Below the pieces are notes generated by a model. That model was given only the letters and a program-made list of their open reading frames with translations, was not told the origin of the DNA and did no database searches. Shown here piece by piece: positions 9,118 through 18,004 of a stretch of DNA of 40,199 nt (position 1 is its first letter; each line of letters opens with the position of its first letter). Source of the DNA: Acholeplasma sp. (GTDB lineage: Bacteria > Bacillota_I > Bacilli_A > Acholeplasmatales > Acholeplasmataceae); contig QZKD01000022.1 in assembly GCA_003605085.1 (NCBI GenBank), forward strand, positions 1-40,199, in the 5' to 3' direction. A program made the position numbers and the translations under genes.

Positions 9118-10117
9118 AGCATCTATCAAGAAATCCCTCGAAAAGATTATGGGAAGTGTACAAAAAACGAAGAAACACATGACCAGTTCTGCGTTTAAAT
9201 TTACTGTTGCTAACAAGTCGAAACATTGGTCTATTGCCATCTTGCGTGGGTTTATTATCTTTGGACTATGCTTTATTGTCATTTATCCCATCTTGCAGAT
9301 GATTGTCGCAAGCATCAGTGATCTGCGTGATTTAAACGATCCATTGGTCGTCTGGATTCCAAGATCTGTAAGTTTACAAACAATCAAAATTGCTGCATCA
9401 GCCATTGACTACTTTAGTGCCCTTAGAAATACGTTTATTATGTCTTTGGGTGTGATGGTTATCACATTGGTGACAACTTCATTAGCAGGATATGCATTTG
9501 CACGACTCAAGTTTAAAGGCATGACGGTTTTATTTATCTTTGTCGTGTTTACCATTGTGGTTCCTCCGCAAACGATTGCTATGCCTATGTTTATGATCTT
9601 TAATTATTTCGGATTGACATCGACCTTTTGGCCTCTTTTTATCCTAGCCTTTACGGGTATGGGGATTAAGGCAGGAATTTTCATTTTCATTTTCAATCAA
9701 GTATTTAGAAATTTACCGAAAGAATTAGAAGAAGCTGCATTAATTGATGGATGCGGAATCTTTAGAACCTTCTACAATGTCATGCTGCCGAATGCAAAGA
9801 GTGCCATTATTACCGTGATGTTATTCTCTTTTGTATGGCAATGGAATGATGTGTTCTATTCTCAATTACTTATTAGTACACAGTATCTTGATTTATTATC
9901 GTTAAATATCGCTGAGATTGCACCTAGACTTACCTATATTCTTTACACTCTTGGTATTGATCAAACTGTAGCAGAAGGTATGTCTCGAAATCCATTGGTT
10001 GTAGGAACTATCGCCAATACAGCGGCGATATTAATGCTATTCCCTCTTTTGGTTGGATATTTATTTGTTCAACGACTCTTTGTCGAAAGCGTTGAACGCG
10101 TTGGGATCGTGGGTTAA
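9101..10117 (+). CDS. Carbohydrate ABC transporter permease (second pair, MalG/UgpE type)
   Basis: The EAA loop is present near residues 209-232 (EEAALIDGCGIFRTF followed by VMLPNAKSA) with six predicted membrane helices, the first near residues 45-68. I chose ATG 9101, preceded by AAGGGGG, rather than the in-frame TTG at 9077, because the Shine-Dalgarno spacing fits only the ATG. The gene then overlaps the end of the upstream permease by 17 bases, indicating translational coupling. With 338 residues it is longer than the first-pair partner because of a basic N-terminal extension. Confidence 0.92.
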   Translation: MMTNVKASIKKSLEKIMGSVQKTKKHMTSSAFKFTVANKSKHWSIAILRGFIIFGLCFIVIYPILQMIVASISDLRDLNDPLVVWIPRSVSLQTIKIAASAIDYFSALRNTFIMSLGVMVITLVTTSLAGYAFARLKFKGMTVLFIFVVFTIVVPPQTIAMPMFMIFNYFGLTSTFWPLFILAFTGMGIKAGIFIFIFNQVFRNLPKELEEAALIDGCGIFRTFYNVMLPNAKSAIITVMLFSFVWQWNDVFYSQLLISTQYLDLLSLNIAEIAPRLTYILYTLGIDQTVAEGMSRNPLVVGTIANTAAILMLFPLLVGYLFVQRLFVESVERVGIVG

Positions 10118-11223
10118 TGGATCGACTTTTAAGCAAGCATCATTCCAAATTCACCTGGTTGATGGACTGGATTTATGTCTTAGTCATCATCAATCTCTTA
10201 AGTATTGCAGGGACTGTAATAGGTCTAGGTGTTTTTGGCTTTTTCCCCTCTTGGATGACCTCGCATCAACTCATTAAACGTCGGTTAAACCAGGAAGATT
10301 ATCCGCTTACTAAAACGTTTATTCAAACGTATAAATCATCTTTTATTAAATCGAATTTACTCGGTTACATCATGGTCCTTTTAGGAATCATCATTGCCTT
10401 GAGTTGGTTTTATTATCTTGATGATTTATCTACAAACTGGCATTGGGTTGGACTGATCGGTGTTGGATTTCTTGGAATCATCTTGATCTTTATGGTAGGA
10501 ATTGTACCGATCAGTTTTGTCTATTTTCCCAAATTTACCATCGGAGAGCATCTTCGATTTACATTACTCATGACCATGGGAATGCCCATGCTTGCGATCA
10601 CTATCTTTCTTAACTCTTTGTTCTTTTACGGCGTTGTCATGATTCGGTTTATTACGATTTTCCCCTTTTTATCCTTTACGTTACCTGTACTTATCAATTT
10701 GCTTTTCGCTAGAAAAAAATTGCTCAGATTGTTCACGATTTTCAAAGATGAAAACACCTCAATTCGTACCTTGAATTCTTACAGTAACATGGACTCTTTA
10801 GATGCATTATTTGAGCATGAAAATGTTTTTGAAACCATATCACATGAAGATTTGAAAGATGCCTATCAAAATCCTGCTAAGATTCAATCCCGCGCATCAC
10901 TGGTATTAACGAATACAAAAGAAGAGGCATTAGGTGTGATGCTTTCGCATATCGAAGAGAAAGTTGTGATTATTGATTTACTGCTCATAGATCCTCAGTT
11001 TCGTAAACGAGGATACGCGAAAAAAATGCTTTCATGGTTGGAAAAACAGGCAGCTTCTGCTGATCTTAAACTGATTCAACTCGGCCATCCTTCGAGTCTA
11101 GTTCAAGCCATTCCAACCTCGATGAACCCATCACTTCATTGGTTTCGTCATCAAGGATATCAAGTATTCACGAATGAAAAAGGATATTTTGTCAAAAAGA
11201 CACTGGGAGGTATCACATCATGA
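10117..11223 (+). CDS. YesL-like (DUF624) membrane domain fused to a GNAT acetyltransferase domain
   Basis: Residues 1-205 contain about five membrane helices in the pattern of the YesL/DUF624 family, a group often encoded next to carbohydrate ABC permeases. Residues ~210-368 are soluble. They carry a GNAT motif A-like segment (IDLLLIDPQFRKRGYAKKML) in which RKRGYA matches the Q/R-x-x-G-x-G/A acetyl-CoA pyrophosphate loop. A late GNAT pattern (LHWFRHQGYQVF) follows. The start overlaps the upstream stop by one base (TAATG) and the end overlaps the next gene by four (ATGA). DUF624 proteins usually end after the membrane part, so this fusion is unusual. The acceptor of the acyl group is unknown. 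Confidence 0.75.
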   Translation: MDRLLSKHHSKFTWLMDWIYVLVIINLLSIAGTVIGLGVFGFFPSWMTSHQLIKRRLNQEDYPLTKTFIQTYKSSFIKSNLLGYIMVLLGIIIALSWFYYLDDLSTNWHWVGLIGVGFLGIILIFMVGIVPISFVYFPKFTIGEHLRFTLLMTMGMPMLAITIFLNSLFFYGVVMIRFITIFPFLSFTLPVLINLLFARKKLLRLFTIFKDENTSIRTLNSYSNMDSLDALFEHENVFETISHEDLKDAYQNPAKIQSRASLVLTNTKEEALGVMLSHIEEKVVIIDLLLIDPQFRKRGYAKKMLSWLEKQAASADLKLIQLGHPSSLVQAIPTSMNPSLHWFRHQGYQVFTNEKGYFVKKTLGGITS

Positions 11224-13817
11224 AATGGATAAAATTCATCTTTCTCATCGTAATGATTATGTCACTTGCAGGTTGTGAGGATCCTGTAGAACCCATTGTT
11301 ACCCCTCCCATCCCCACAGAGCCGGTTCCGACAGAACCTATTCCGACAGAGCCTATCCCAACTGATCCCGTGATAACACCATGGGAGATGTTGGTCAGTG
11401 ATAGTTCCACATTAAGTACGATTACATCAGACGATTTTTCTCAAAAGACTCTTTATGAACTAGAAATTATGGAAGATCAAGTGACCCAAAAGACGTATCT
11501 AGCCTATCGATTGATCTCTTGGTTCACTGATGAGCTTAGTTCTGTGGAAGGTTTTATCATTGAAGGGACTACCACAGAGTATTATGTGCAACATCTTTCA
11601 TCCATTTATCTTATCGTAGGTGAAAAAAACGAAGAAGAAACCATCTTGTATCCACATGAAGCATTGTTTATTACGCGATTGAGTGATGATCATTTTGAGA
11701 AAATGGTCTTATCGCCTAGCAAACTTAGCATACGTCAAATGAATCCTGAAACTGCCATATACTATATCGATTATAGTTCGATAACAGGACGTTATGATCA
11801 TCACACCTCACTTAGAGCGGTGCAAGGAATCATTAATCGTGATGAACCTCGCTTACTTACCCTTTCATCAGGTAATCCGTATTATAAAAAAAGTGATGAA
11901 GCTTGGCTAAGTATTCTTGAAGATGAAGGATATGATCTCATCGAACTCAGTTCATTAGAAGAGGTTATCTATACTTTCAAGGGAAAATTTCAAGGGATTA
12001 TCACGTTTAAAGATCGTTTTAAAAGCTATAATGGCTGGGTTGCAGGTGAACCCGATTTCGCTTCTATGATGGCATCTCTTACTGACTATGCCCCTGTTCC
12101 TTTTGGTACACAGCAGTTAATCTCTGAACTTACAGGTTTGCCTATAGTTGATAGTTTTGTGGTCAACGGGCATACGGTTTCGGGCAATATCTCTGATTAT
12201 CTAGATAGTGAAGGTGTCATTTCTGCTTACGATAGTTATGCACTTGTCTTTAATAAATTTCGACAAGCATTTAATCGTAGTGCATATATGTCACTCACTT
12301 CTGAGGTCTCTGATTATGCCGTGAGTGAAAAGATGATGTTCTTTGATCTCAAAGCGACACAAAGTGAACGAGATAATCTCTTAAGTCGTCAGATCAATGC
12401 CTATTTCGATCAAAATAATCTCTACTTTCAAGTTTACGGTTGGGTCGATCATGAAAGTTCCGCACTTGATTTTATCTCTTCTTATGGTGGACTCATCGAT
12501 GTCGTCGGCAGTGGGAATTTAAGTTTACTTAGTCGACTCCCCATAGACCAAGAAACTTTTACCCAAAAAGCAGTCGATTCTGCAACGTATAACCCTGAAA
12601 AGAAGTATGTCACCTTCTTCGCCTCCGAATCCGATACCATTAAAGTGGGTGTAGCATTCCAACACGGTGCATGGTTTGATCCCTATCGTGGAATGGTGAA
12701 GATCAATTGGGGTCTCATCAGTGATATGAGTGTCGAATTCCCCTTTGCGTATCGCTATTTCATCGATACAGCTACTGAAAATGATTATTTTTATTCAGGT
12801 GGAGGATCCGCTATCGGCTTTGTTGATATCGATTCACAGATGAACTATCTATCGCGTGATGCGATTGCAGATGCCAATAAGTATTACATGGAGATTGCGG
12901 ACCAACAATTGATTGACATGTATAACGATAAATATATATCCACAGATTTATTTGAAAAAAGTGTGTTGGGATCGTATCTTAATCGATCAGACGTCTTAGG
13001 GGCATTTGCAAGAATACATGACGGGAATACATCGATTCGTGTCGAATCGTGGAGTTCCATACCGGTCTATAATCGTTGGACAAATTTCTATCCTAGACGA
13101 TCGTCATCAGGTGATGTAGCTTATTTGGCTATGGATAAAATGTCTGATTATCGCTATGAACAAGATTTAAGTTCGGATTATTGGTTTATTCAATCCACAC
13201 TTGCCAATACTTTGGATGCGATTCACTACGATCTATTCGTTCAAGAAAATGGGGATCGATATCGTGTGACATTTGAGGATGGATCGATTCATCTTAAGAC
13301 TATCATAAACGGAGTTGAAACAGTTTTGTCATCAAAAGTATACAATACCGCGACACGAAACATCAAACTTTCGATTGATCACTCCACACCGCTCGATCAA
13401 TACACACGAATTAAGCTTTACGTCAATGATCTGAAGATATTTGAATATTTCGATGCTGAAAATCATTTCACAGAAGGTGGTTACGCCATAGAAACCGAAG
13501 GTATAACGACCGATGTAGTGACCAATCTCCAAGGAACTCGCTTTTCCATGGCTGAACAGATTTTCAATAGTATCGTCAATGATAACAATCATTTTATATT
13601 GGCCTACTATGGATTTGTAGGTACCGAAGAATATACACTTGCACAGTATCGTACAGAGCCCGGAATCGGTGGTGTCATCTCTTTATCACCCACGGACTTC
13701 TATAAGATAAAACTTTTACTTGATCTTCATTATCCTGGTGAATATGAAATTGTTAACGCTAGAGAATTCATGGAGTTTGCTGTCACGTATCAACAATACT
13801 ACGGGACATTACGCTAA
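11220..13817 (+). CDS. GxGYxYP-type putative glycoside hydrolase, lipoprotein
   Basis: A lipobox LAGC places the lipidated cysteine at residue 19, so the 865-residue protein is anchored outside. A Pro/Thr/Glu repeat linker (residues ~24-52) follows. From residue ~178 the GxGYxYP N-terminal domain pattern appears (SLRAVQGIINRDEPRLLTL), and the middle domain spans ~260-600. The family signature at residues ~526-535 is altered here to SGGGSAIGFVD. Residues ~615-770 look like an inserted jelly-roll (LamG/DUF1080-like) domain, and the family C-terminus resumes to the end. GxGYxYP proteins are annotated as putative glycoside hydrolases; I know of no proven activity. The changed signature may mean altered specificity or loss of catalysis. 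Confidence 0.72.
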   Translation: MKWIKFIFLIVMIMSLAGCEDPVEPIVTPPIPTEPVPTEPIPTEPIPTDPVITPWEMLVSDSSTLSTITSDDFSQKTLYELEIMEDQVTQKTYLAYRLISWFTDELSSVEGFIIEGTTTEYYVQHLSSIYLIVGEKNEEETILYPHEALFITRLSDDHFEKMVLSPSKLSIRQMNPETAIYYIDYSSITGRYDHHTSLRAVQGIINRDEPRLLTLSSGNPYYKKSDEAWLSILEDEGYDLIELSSLEEVIYTFKGKFQGIITFKDRFKSYNGWVAGEPDFASMMASLTDYAPVPFGTQQLISELTGLPIVDSFVVNGHTVSGNISDYLDSEGVISAYDSYALVFNKFRQAFNRSAYMSLTSEVSDYAVSEKMMFFDLKATQSERDNLLSRQINAYFDQNNLYFQVYGWVDHESSALDFISSYGGLIDVVGSGNLSLLSRLPIDQETFTQKAVDSATYNPEKKYVTFFASESDTIKVGVAFQHGAWFDPYRGMVKINWGLISDMSVEFPFAYRYFIDTATENDYFYSGGGSAIGFVDIDSQMNYLSRDAIADANKYYMEIADQQLIDMYNDKYISTDLFEKSVLGSYLNRSDVLGAFARIHDGNTSIRVESWSSIPVYNRWTNFYPRRSSSGDVAYLAMDKMSDYRYEQDLSSDYWFIQSTLANTLDAIHYDLFVQENGDRYRVTFEDGSIHLKTIINGVETVLSSKVYNTATRNIKLSIDHSTPLDQYTRIKLYVNDLKIFEYFDAENHFTEGGYAIETEGITTDVVTNLQGTRFSMAEQIFNSIVNDNNHFILAYYGFVGTEEYTLAQYRTEPGIGGVISLSPTDFYKIKLLLDLHYPGEYEIVNAREFMEFAVTYQQYYGTLR
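11313..11372 (+). repeat. Four 15-bp coding repeats (PTEPx linker)
   Basis: Four tandem 15-base units encode PTEPV, PTEPI, PTEPI and PTDPV directly after the lipobox of the GxGYxYP lipoprotein. Third-position changes between units show it is selected as a protein linker rather than being a fresh DNA slippage product. It probably spaces the enzyme away from the membrane. Confidence 0.85.
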
Positions 13818-13830
13818 AGGAGGAACGACT

Positions 13831-14523
13831 ATGTTCGACAAAATTAAAGGAAGACTCATCGTATCATGTCAAGCCTTAGAGGATGAACCACTCCATCATC
13901 CCATGATCATGGCGAAGATGGCGCTCGCAGCTAAGATGGGTGGTGCAGTAGCCATTCGCTCAAACAGTGCAGAAGACATCATCGCGATCAAAAAAGAAGT
14001 GGACCTGCCCGTCATCGGGCTTTATAAGAAAAACTATCACGATAGCGATGTATTTATTACACCTACAAAACGTGAAGTTTTAGCACTCATCAATTCAGGC
14101 TGTGATATGATCGCCATCGATGCGACACATCGCAAACGGCCGAATGGGGAAACATTGCATACTTTAGTCGAATTCATTCATGAACATAAAAAGCTAGCTA
14201 TGGCAGATATTTCAACCATCGATGAAGCACTTGCTGCTGAAACATTAGGCTTTGATTGTGTCTCTACTACACTATCTGGATATACACCTTACTCACCACA
14301 GCAAGAAGATCCTGATTATGTACTCATTGGTGAATGTGTAAAAAAACTGTCCATACCTGTGATTGCTGAGGGAAGAATATCGGATGCTGAGCAATTAAAA
14401 AAAGTACTAGAACTAAACCCATTTTCGGTCGTAATCGGTTCAGCGATTACGCGTCCGCAACTCATTACTGAACGTTTTGTTAAGGTGATTGAAGAAAACC
14501 ATGCCCACATATCCACTCTTTGA
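13831..14523 (+). CDS. nanE: N-acetylmannosamine-6-phosphate 2-epimerase
   Basis: The enzyme interconverts ManNAc-6-phosphate and GlcNAc-6-phosphate in the cytoplasm. The 230-residue TIM-barrel protein shows the family's early LIVSCQALEDEPLH, then AVAIRSNSAEDI, the DATHRKRP motif with catalytic/phosphate contacts, MADISTIDEAL and AEGRISD. ATG 13831 sits behind a perfect AAAGGAGGA, so an upstream in-frame start at 13720 inside the previous gene is rejected. It implies that ManNAc or a sialic-acid-derived product enters this pathway. NanA and NanK are not encoded in the window. The end overlaps the following gene by 23 bases. Confidence 0.93.
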   Translation: MFDKIKGRLIVSCQALEDEPLHHPMIMAKMALAAKMGGAVAIRSNSAEDIIAIKKEVDLPVIGLYKKNYHDSDVFITPTKREVLALINSGCDMIAIDATHRKRPNGETLHTLVEFIHEHKKLAMADISTIDEALAAETLGFDCVSTTLSGYTPYSPQQEDPDYVLIGECVKKLSIPVIAEGRISDAEQLKKVLELNPFSVVIGSAITRPQLITERFVKVIEENHAHISTL

Positions 14524-15514
14524 TTCTAAGTATGTCACCATGCTAGGATTGCCCTTTATAGAAGAAAATCATTATCAGCGTTTTCCCAAAACGATGTCTA
14601 AAGAGATTTATCATGAAAATCCTCAGCTCGAATGGTTAGGATACCATTTATCAGGTGGCATTCTCTTCTTTGAAACGAATGCAGATCACCTACATTTTGC
14701 TATTGATTATGCGAATGAACCTCTGATGAACCATATGGCACCTTCGGGTGAATCTGGTTTCGATATCTATATACAGCATGAAGGAAAGTGGATGTTTTTT
14801 GATGTCATCCGTCCATTTCCGCGACAAAAATCCATCGACATCACCATAAAGTTACCTGCAATGAAGATCAAGCAAGTGATGATGTATACCCCCCTTTATG
14901 CACGTATCACTCAAGCGAGTATACAGATAGATGATCATCACATGATCCATCCATTCAATCCAGGTTATCAAAAAAAGATTTTTTTCTATGGTACATCGAT
15001 TACGCAAGGCGCGTGTGCATCACGTCCAGGGCTAAGTTATACCAATCAAATATCCCGTATGCTAGGCATTGAAGTCATTAACATGGGATTTTCTGGAAAC
15101 GGATTAGGAGAGCCTTCGATCGCTTTAATCACACATCAGTGCCCACATCTCGATATGGTTATTATCGATTATGATGCCAATGCTGGAGCCGTAGGAAAAA
15201 TCGAATCTACGCTCATCCCATGGATAGAGATTGTGCGTCAATATCATCCAAACATTCCCATCCTCATCCTTTCTAGAATTCCATTTAATCGTGAGTATTT
15301 TGAGCCTAAAGATCAGGAAATGAGAATGAAGAATAAGATATATCAACAACATATTGCTTCAACCATGTCCAATGTCTATTTCATTGATGGTGAATTACTC
15401 ATAACAAAAAATGAAACCGAGGTCACCGTGGATGGAGTCCATCTCAATGATCATGGTATGAGCTTGTTTGCTACACGTTTAGCGCCTTACATCGCAGCGC
15501 ATCTTAAGCGATGA
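14501..15514 (+). CDS. GxDLY-domain SGNH/GDSL-type carbohydrate esterase
   Basis: This 337-residue cytosolic protein (no signal peptide) has two domains. Residues ~30-140 match the GxDLY N-terminal domain (ESGFDIYI). Residues ~155-337 are an SGNH hydrolase: block I FYGTSITQG with the nucleophile serine, NMGFSGNG, DYDANAG, and the catalytic DGVHLNDHG near the C-terminus. Members of this pairing are thought to remove acetyl groups from sugars. The start ATG 14501 lies within the end of nanE, with AAGGTG upstream at a long spacing; a TTG at 14489 is the alternative. Co-transcription with nanE and hexosaminidase genes points to deacetylation of imported acetylated saccharides (inference). Confidence 0.85.
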   Translation: MPTYPLFDSKYVTMLGLPFIEENHYQRFPKTMSKEIYHENPQLEWLGYHLSGGILFFETNADHLHFAIDYANEPLMNHMAPSGESGFDIYIQHEGKWMFFDVIRPFPRQKSIDITIKLPAMKIKQVMMYTPLYARITQASIQIDDHHMIHPFNPGYQKKIFFYGTSITQGACASRPGLSYTNQISRMLGIEVINMGFSGNGLGEPSIALITHQCPHLDMVIIDYDANAGAVGKIESTLIPWIEIVRQYHPNIPILILSRIPFNREYFEPKDQEMRMKNKIYQQHIASTMSNVYFIDGELLITKNETEVTVDGVHLNDHGMSLFATRLAPYIAAHLKR

Positions 15515-15520
15515 TATAAT
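15512..15520 (+). promoter_or_regulatory. Extended -10 promoter before the secreted GHL10 gene
   Basis: TGATATAAT is a perfect extended -10 (TGnTATAAT) starting in the stop codon of the esterase gene and lying 22 bases before the next ATG. The -35 region is poor, which extended -10 promoters tolerate. It falls in the 27-base gap, the largest break in the run from 14501 to 24860. No TATAGACAAG operator is seen there. Confidence 0.5.
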
Positions 15521-15541
15521 AGAGTTAAAGGTAGGAGATTT

Positions 15542-18001
15542 ATGAAAAAATTTGCTATATTCATCCTGTTTACGTGTCTATTTGTAGGTTCATTTTCTGT
15601 TTTTGCCTATGAATCTGTCTCTAGTACAACACAAACAGCCACCTCATATCTAGAAGTACGTCCAGGGTCTAATAAAACCAATTCAACCTTGACACTTTCA
15701 CAATTAAATAACTATTTTTTGACAGTTAAAGGAATTGTATCCACAGCAAAACAAAAAATGTATGATATCGATGGTGATGCACTGGATCTAAGAGTTGCTG
15801 CTGTTGAAACCGCGTTAAGCGGTGTGACTACTGCTACCTTTAATGGTAATTTTGAATATTATTATGGCTTATATGAAGAGCTATTTTCCATTTATGCTGG
15901 AACCATTGAATCTAGAGTCGTCGATGGACGAGGCATGTGGCATCGCCCTTATGAAAGAAATTTAGACGAAGTTATTACCACCCTTCAAGAAATGAAAAAC
16001 ATGGGGATCAATATGCTCTTTGTGGAAACTTTTTGGTTAGGACGTCTCATCTATGATTCCAATGTTCCCGGTACTTTCCAACACGGATTTACCATGGGAG
16101 ATGGCTATGGATCTTATGGGACCAATTTATTGCTCGCTTTCGTTGAAGAAGGTAAAAAGCTGGATATTGAAGTACATGCCTGGGTCGAAAACTTTTTCGT
16201 GGGTTATGGAACTTCTTACTTGGATTCCCCTATTTTAAATGCCAATCCATCATGGGCATCCGTGAATTTCGATTACTCAATTCCCCAACGCTCCGAGGTG
16301 AATTACTTATTTATGGATCCGGCCAACCCAGCAACACGACGTTATCTAAAAGACATCTATGCAGAAATCGTTGCTACGATGGATGTAGGATCGATCCATC
16401 TCGATTATATTCGTTATCCAGTCGCCAAAAACACGACGTCCACCAATCCCACATCAAACCTAGACACAGGATATAGTGATTTTGCTGAAGCAGAATTTAA
16501 GAATCTTTATGGGTATACCGGAGATGTAAGAACCCTGGTGACCACCAACTATACCGCTGCCACACACTGGAAAGAATATAAAAAGAATATCATTAGTGAT
16601 TTTGTTCATGGAGTCTATTACACCATTAAAAATATTAATCCTGATATTGGTTTATCCACAGCGATTTTTGGCAACGTGGAATCTGCCATCAACGAAAAAA
16701 TGCAGGATTGGGGTTCATGGGCTCAAGAAGGACTCATCGAAATCATTACACCTATGTCTTATTATCAGAGTTCCACGACCGTTGGAAGTGAAACTCTTCG
16801 TTTAACAAATTTAGTGGGTCTACAAGCCTTTAGTTATGCAGGTTTAGCTCCGACATATATGGGTTATAATGAGCATTTGAATACCACTCAAATTCAAGCA
16901 TCACTCTATAATCAAGCGCAAGGCACTGTCTTTTTCGCCTCTCAATTCTATATGTTTAGTAAAAACGATTATGCAATCAATCAAAAAGATTACGCACTTG
17001 AAGTTCAACAGGTACTTACAGATGGGGTCTATCGCAATGAAGCGATTCGCCCACATGAAAATCCAGAACTTGTCGTGGATACAATCTTAAACTATACGCA
17101 AGATAAGATGGCTCGTATCTATGTTCCAAGAGGTGGTTTGACACAGGTAAATGCGGATCAAATCAATCTTATCTTTGAACAAATTAAAGCGATGCCGATA
17201 ACAAATCAAAACGAACTCAATCTAGTCATTACTGAACTTGAAGCGTTCTCACCATCTGCCTATGCTTCGGGTGCAACTCGTGATCGTATTTTGGAAGATC
17301 GCAATTATTTGATTCGCGTTCTCGATTTACAAGAACAACGCTTAACACTCGATCAGACACTCGATATTTCAACCAATCCAGATCCCGATACACTTGATGA
17401 AGCAATAACGCTTCAAGCACCTCAAAATCTACGGATTGAAAATGGGTCAATCACGTGGGATGCTGTCGATCATGCGATTCGTTATGAATTGATTGCTACA
17501 GAAAATGGAATTGATGAAGTTATTTCAGTCAATGGCACGAGCTATTCATTGATTGACATCATGCCTGGAGATTACCAATTCAAAGTGAGAGCGATTGGTG
17601 ATGGATTCTTTTATGAAAGTTCAGTGGACTCTTCACCGATGGATTATGAGGTGATTTCGATCCAATTAGCGACACCCACCAATCTAAGAGTTGAAAATGG
17701 AGTTGTCGAGTTTGATCCTGTATACGGTGCGATCAGTTACCGGTTGGTTGTCAATTATAGTGATTTTTCGTTGACCACGACTTCATTTGATCTAGCCCCT
17801 TACAATTTAGCCCCAGGAACTTATCAGATTACAGTACAAGCTATAGGAAATGGGAACGCAATCTTAGATTCAACGATATCTGAAGCATACTATTATGTTA
17901 TTTCTCGAACATTAACACCTGAAGAAACCCTGATTCATGAGATGGTTCGGGTGGAATTAAAAGAGTTTATCTTCTCGTTTTTAAAAAGAAATGGTGAATA
18001 A
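15542..18001 (+). CDS. Secreted GHL10-family (DUF187) glycoside hydrolase with two Fn3-like domains
   Basis: A signal peptide ends near residue 22 (SVFA-YES). A helical region runs to residue ~125 and the GHL10 barrel spans ~130-480 (GMWHRPYE, LFVETFW, HAWVENFFVG, HLDYIRYP). A helical linker is followed by two beta-sandwich repeats (~625-700 and ~705-785), each with LR(I/V)ENG and a late AIG(D/N)G. A 25-residue amphipathic basic tail ends FLKRNGE. The best-known relative, E. coli DigH (YddW), cleaves denuded peptidoglycan strands, but substrate range in the family is broad. AGGTAGGAG precedes the ATG. A shorter cytosolic paralogue follows directly, suggesting two steps on the same polymer. 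Confidence 0.85.
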   Translation: MKKFAIFILFTCLFVGSFSVFAYESVSSTTQTATSYLEVRPGSNKTNSTLTLSQLNNYFLTVKGIVSTAKQKMYDIDGDALDLRVAAVETALSGVTTATFNGNFEYYYGLYEELFSIYAGTIESRVVDGRGMWHRPYERNLDEVITTLQEMKNMGINMLFVETFWLGRLIYDSNVPGTFQHGFTMGDGYGSYGTNLLLAFVEEGKKLDIEVHAWVENFFVGYGTSYLDSPILNANPSWASVNFDYSIPQRSEVNYLFMDPANPATRRYLKDIYAEIVATMDVGSIHLDYIRYPVAKNTTSTNPTSNLDTGYSDFAEAEFKNLYGYTGDVRTLVTTNYTAATHWKEYKKNIISDFVHGVYYTIKNINPDIGLSTAIFGNVESAINEKMQDWGSWAQEGLIEIITPMSYYQSSTTVGSETLRLTNLVGLQAFSYAGLAPTYMGYNEHLNTTQIQASLYNQAQGTVFFASQFYMFSKNDYAINQKDYALEVQQVLTDGVYRNEAIRPHENPELVVDTILNYTQDKMARIYVPRGGLTQVNADQINLIFEQIKAMPITNQNELNLVITELEAFSPSAYASGATRDRILEDRNYLIRVLDLQEQRLTLDQTLDISTNPDPDTLDEAITLQAPQNLRIENGSITWDAVDHAIRYELIATENGIDEVISVNGTSYSLIDIMPGDYQFKVRAIGDGFFYESSVDSSPMDYEVISIQLATPTNLRVENGVVEFDPVYGAISYRLVVNYSDFSLTTTSFDLAPYNLAPGTYQITVQAIGNGNAILDSTISEAYYYVISRTLTPEETLIHEMVRVELKEFIFSFLKRNGE

Positions 18002-18004
18002 TTT

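Noticed and set aside
11313-11372. Tandem repeat as a CRISPR or phase-variable tract
   Set aside because: The units are 15 bases, in frame, and differ at third positions; there are no spacers, so it is a protein linker.
11213-11410. Antisense frame with Gly/Ser/Val repeats
   Set aside because: It is the complement of the PTEPx linker repeat on the plus strand and has no ribosome site; low-complexity shadow.
13720-13830. N-terminal extension of NanE
   Set aside because: It lies inside the previous gene and lacks the AAAGGAGGA that precedes ATG 13831.
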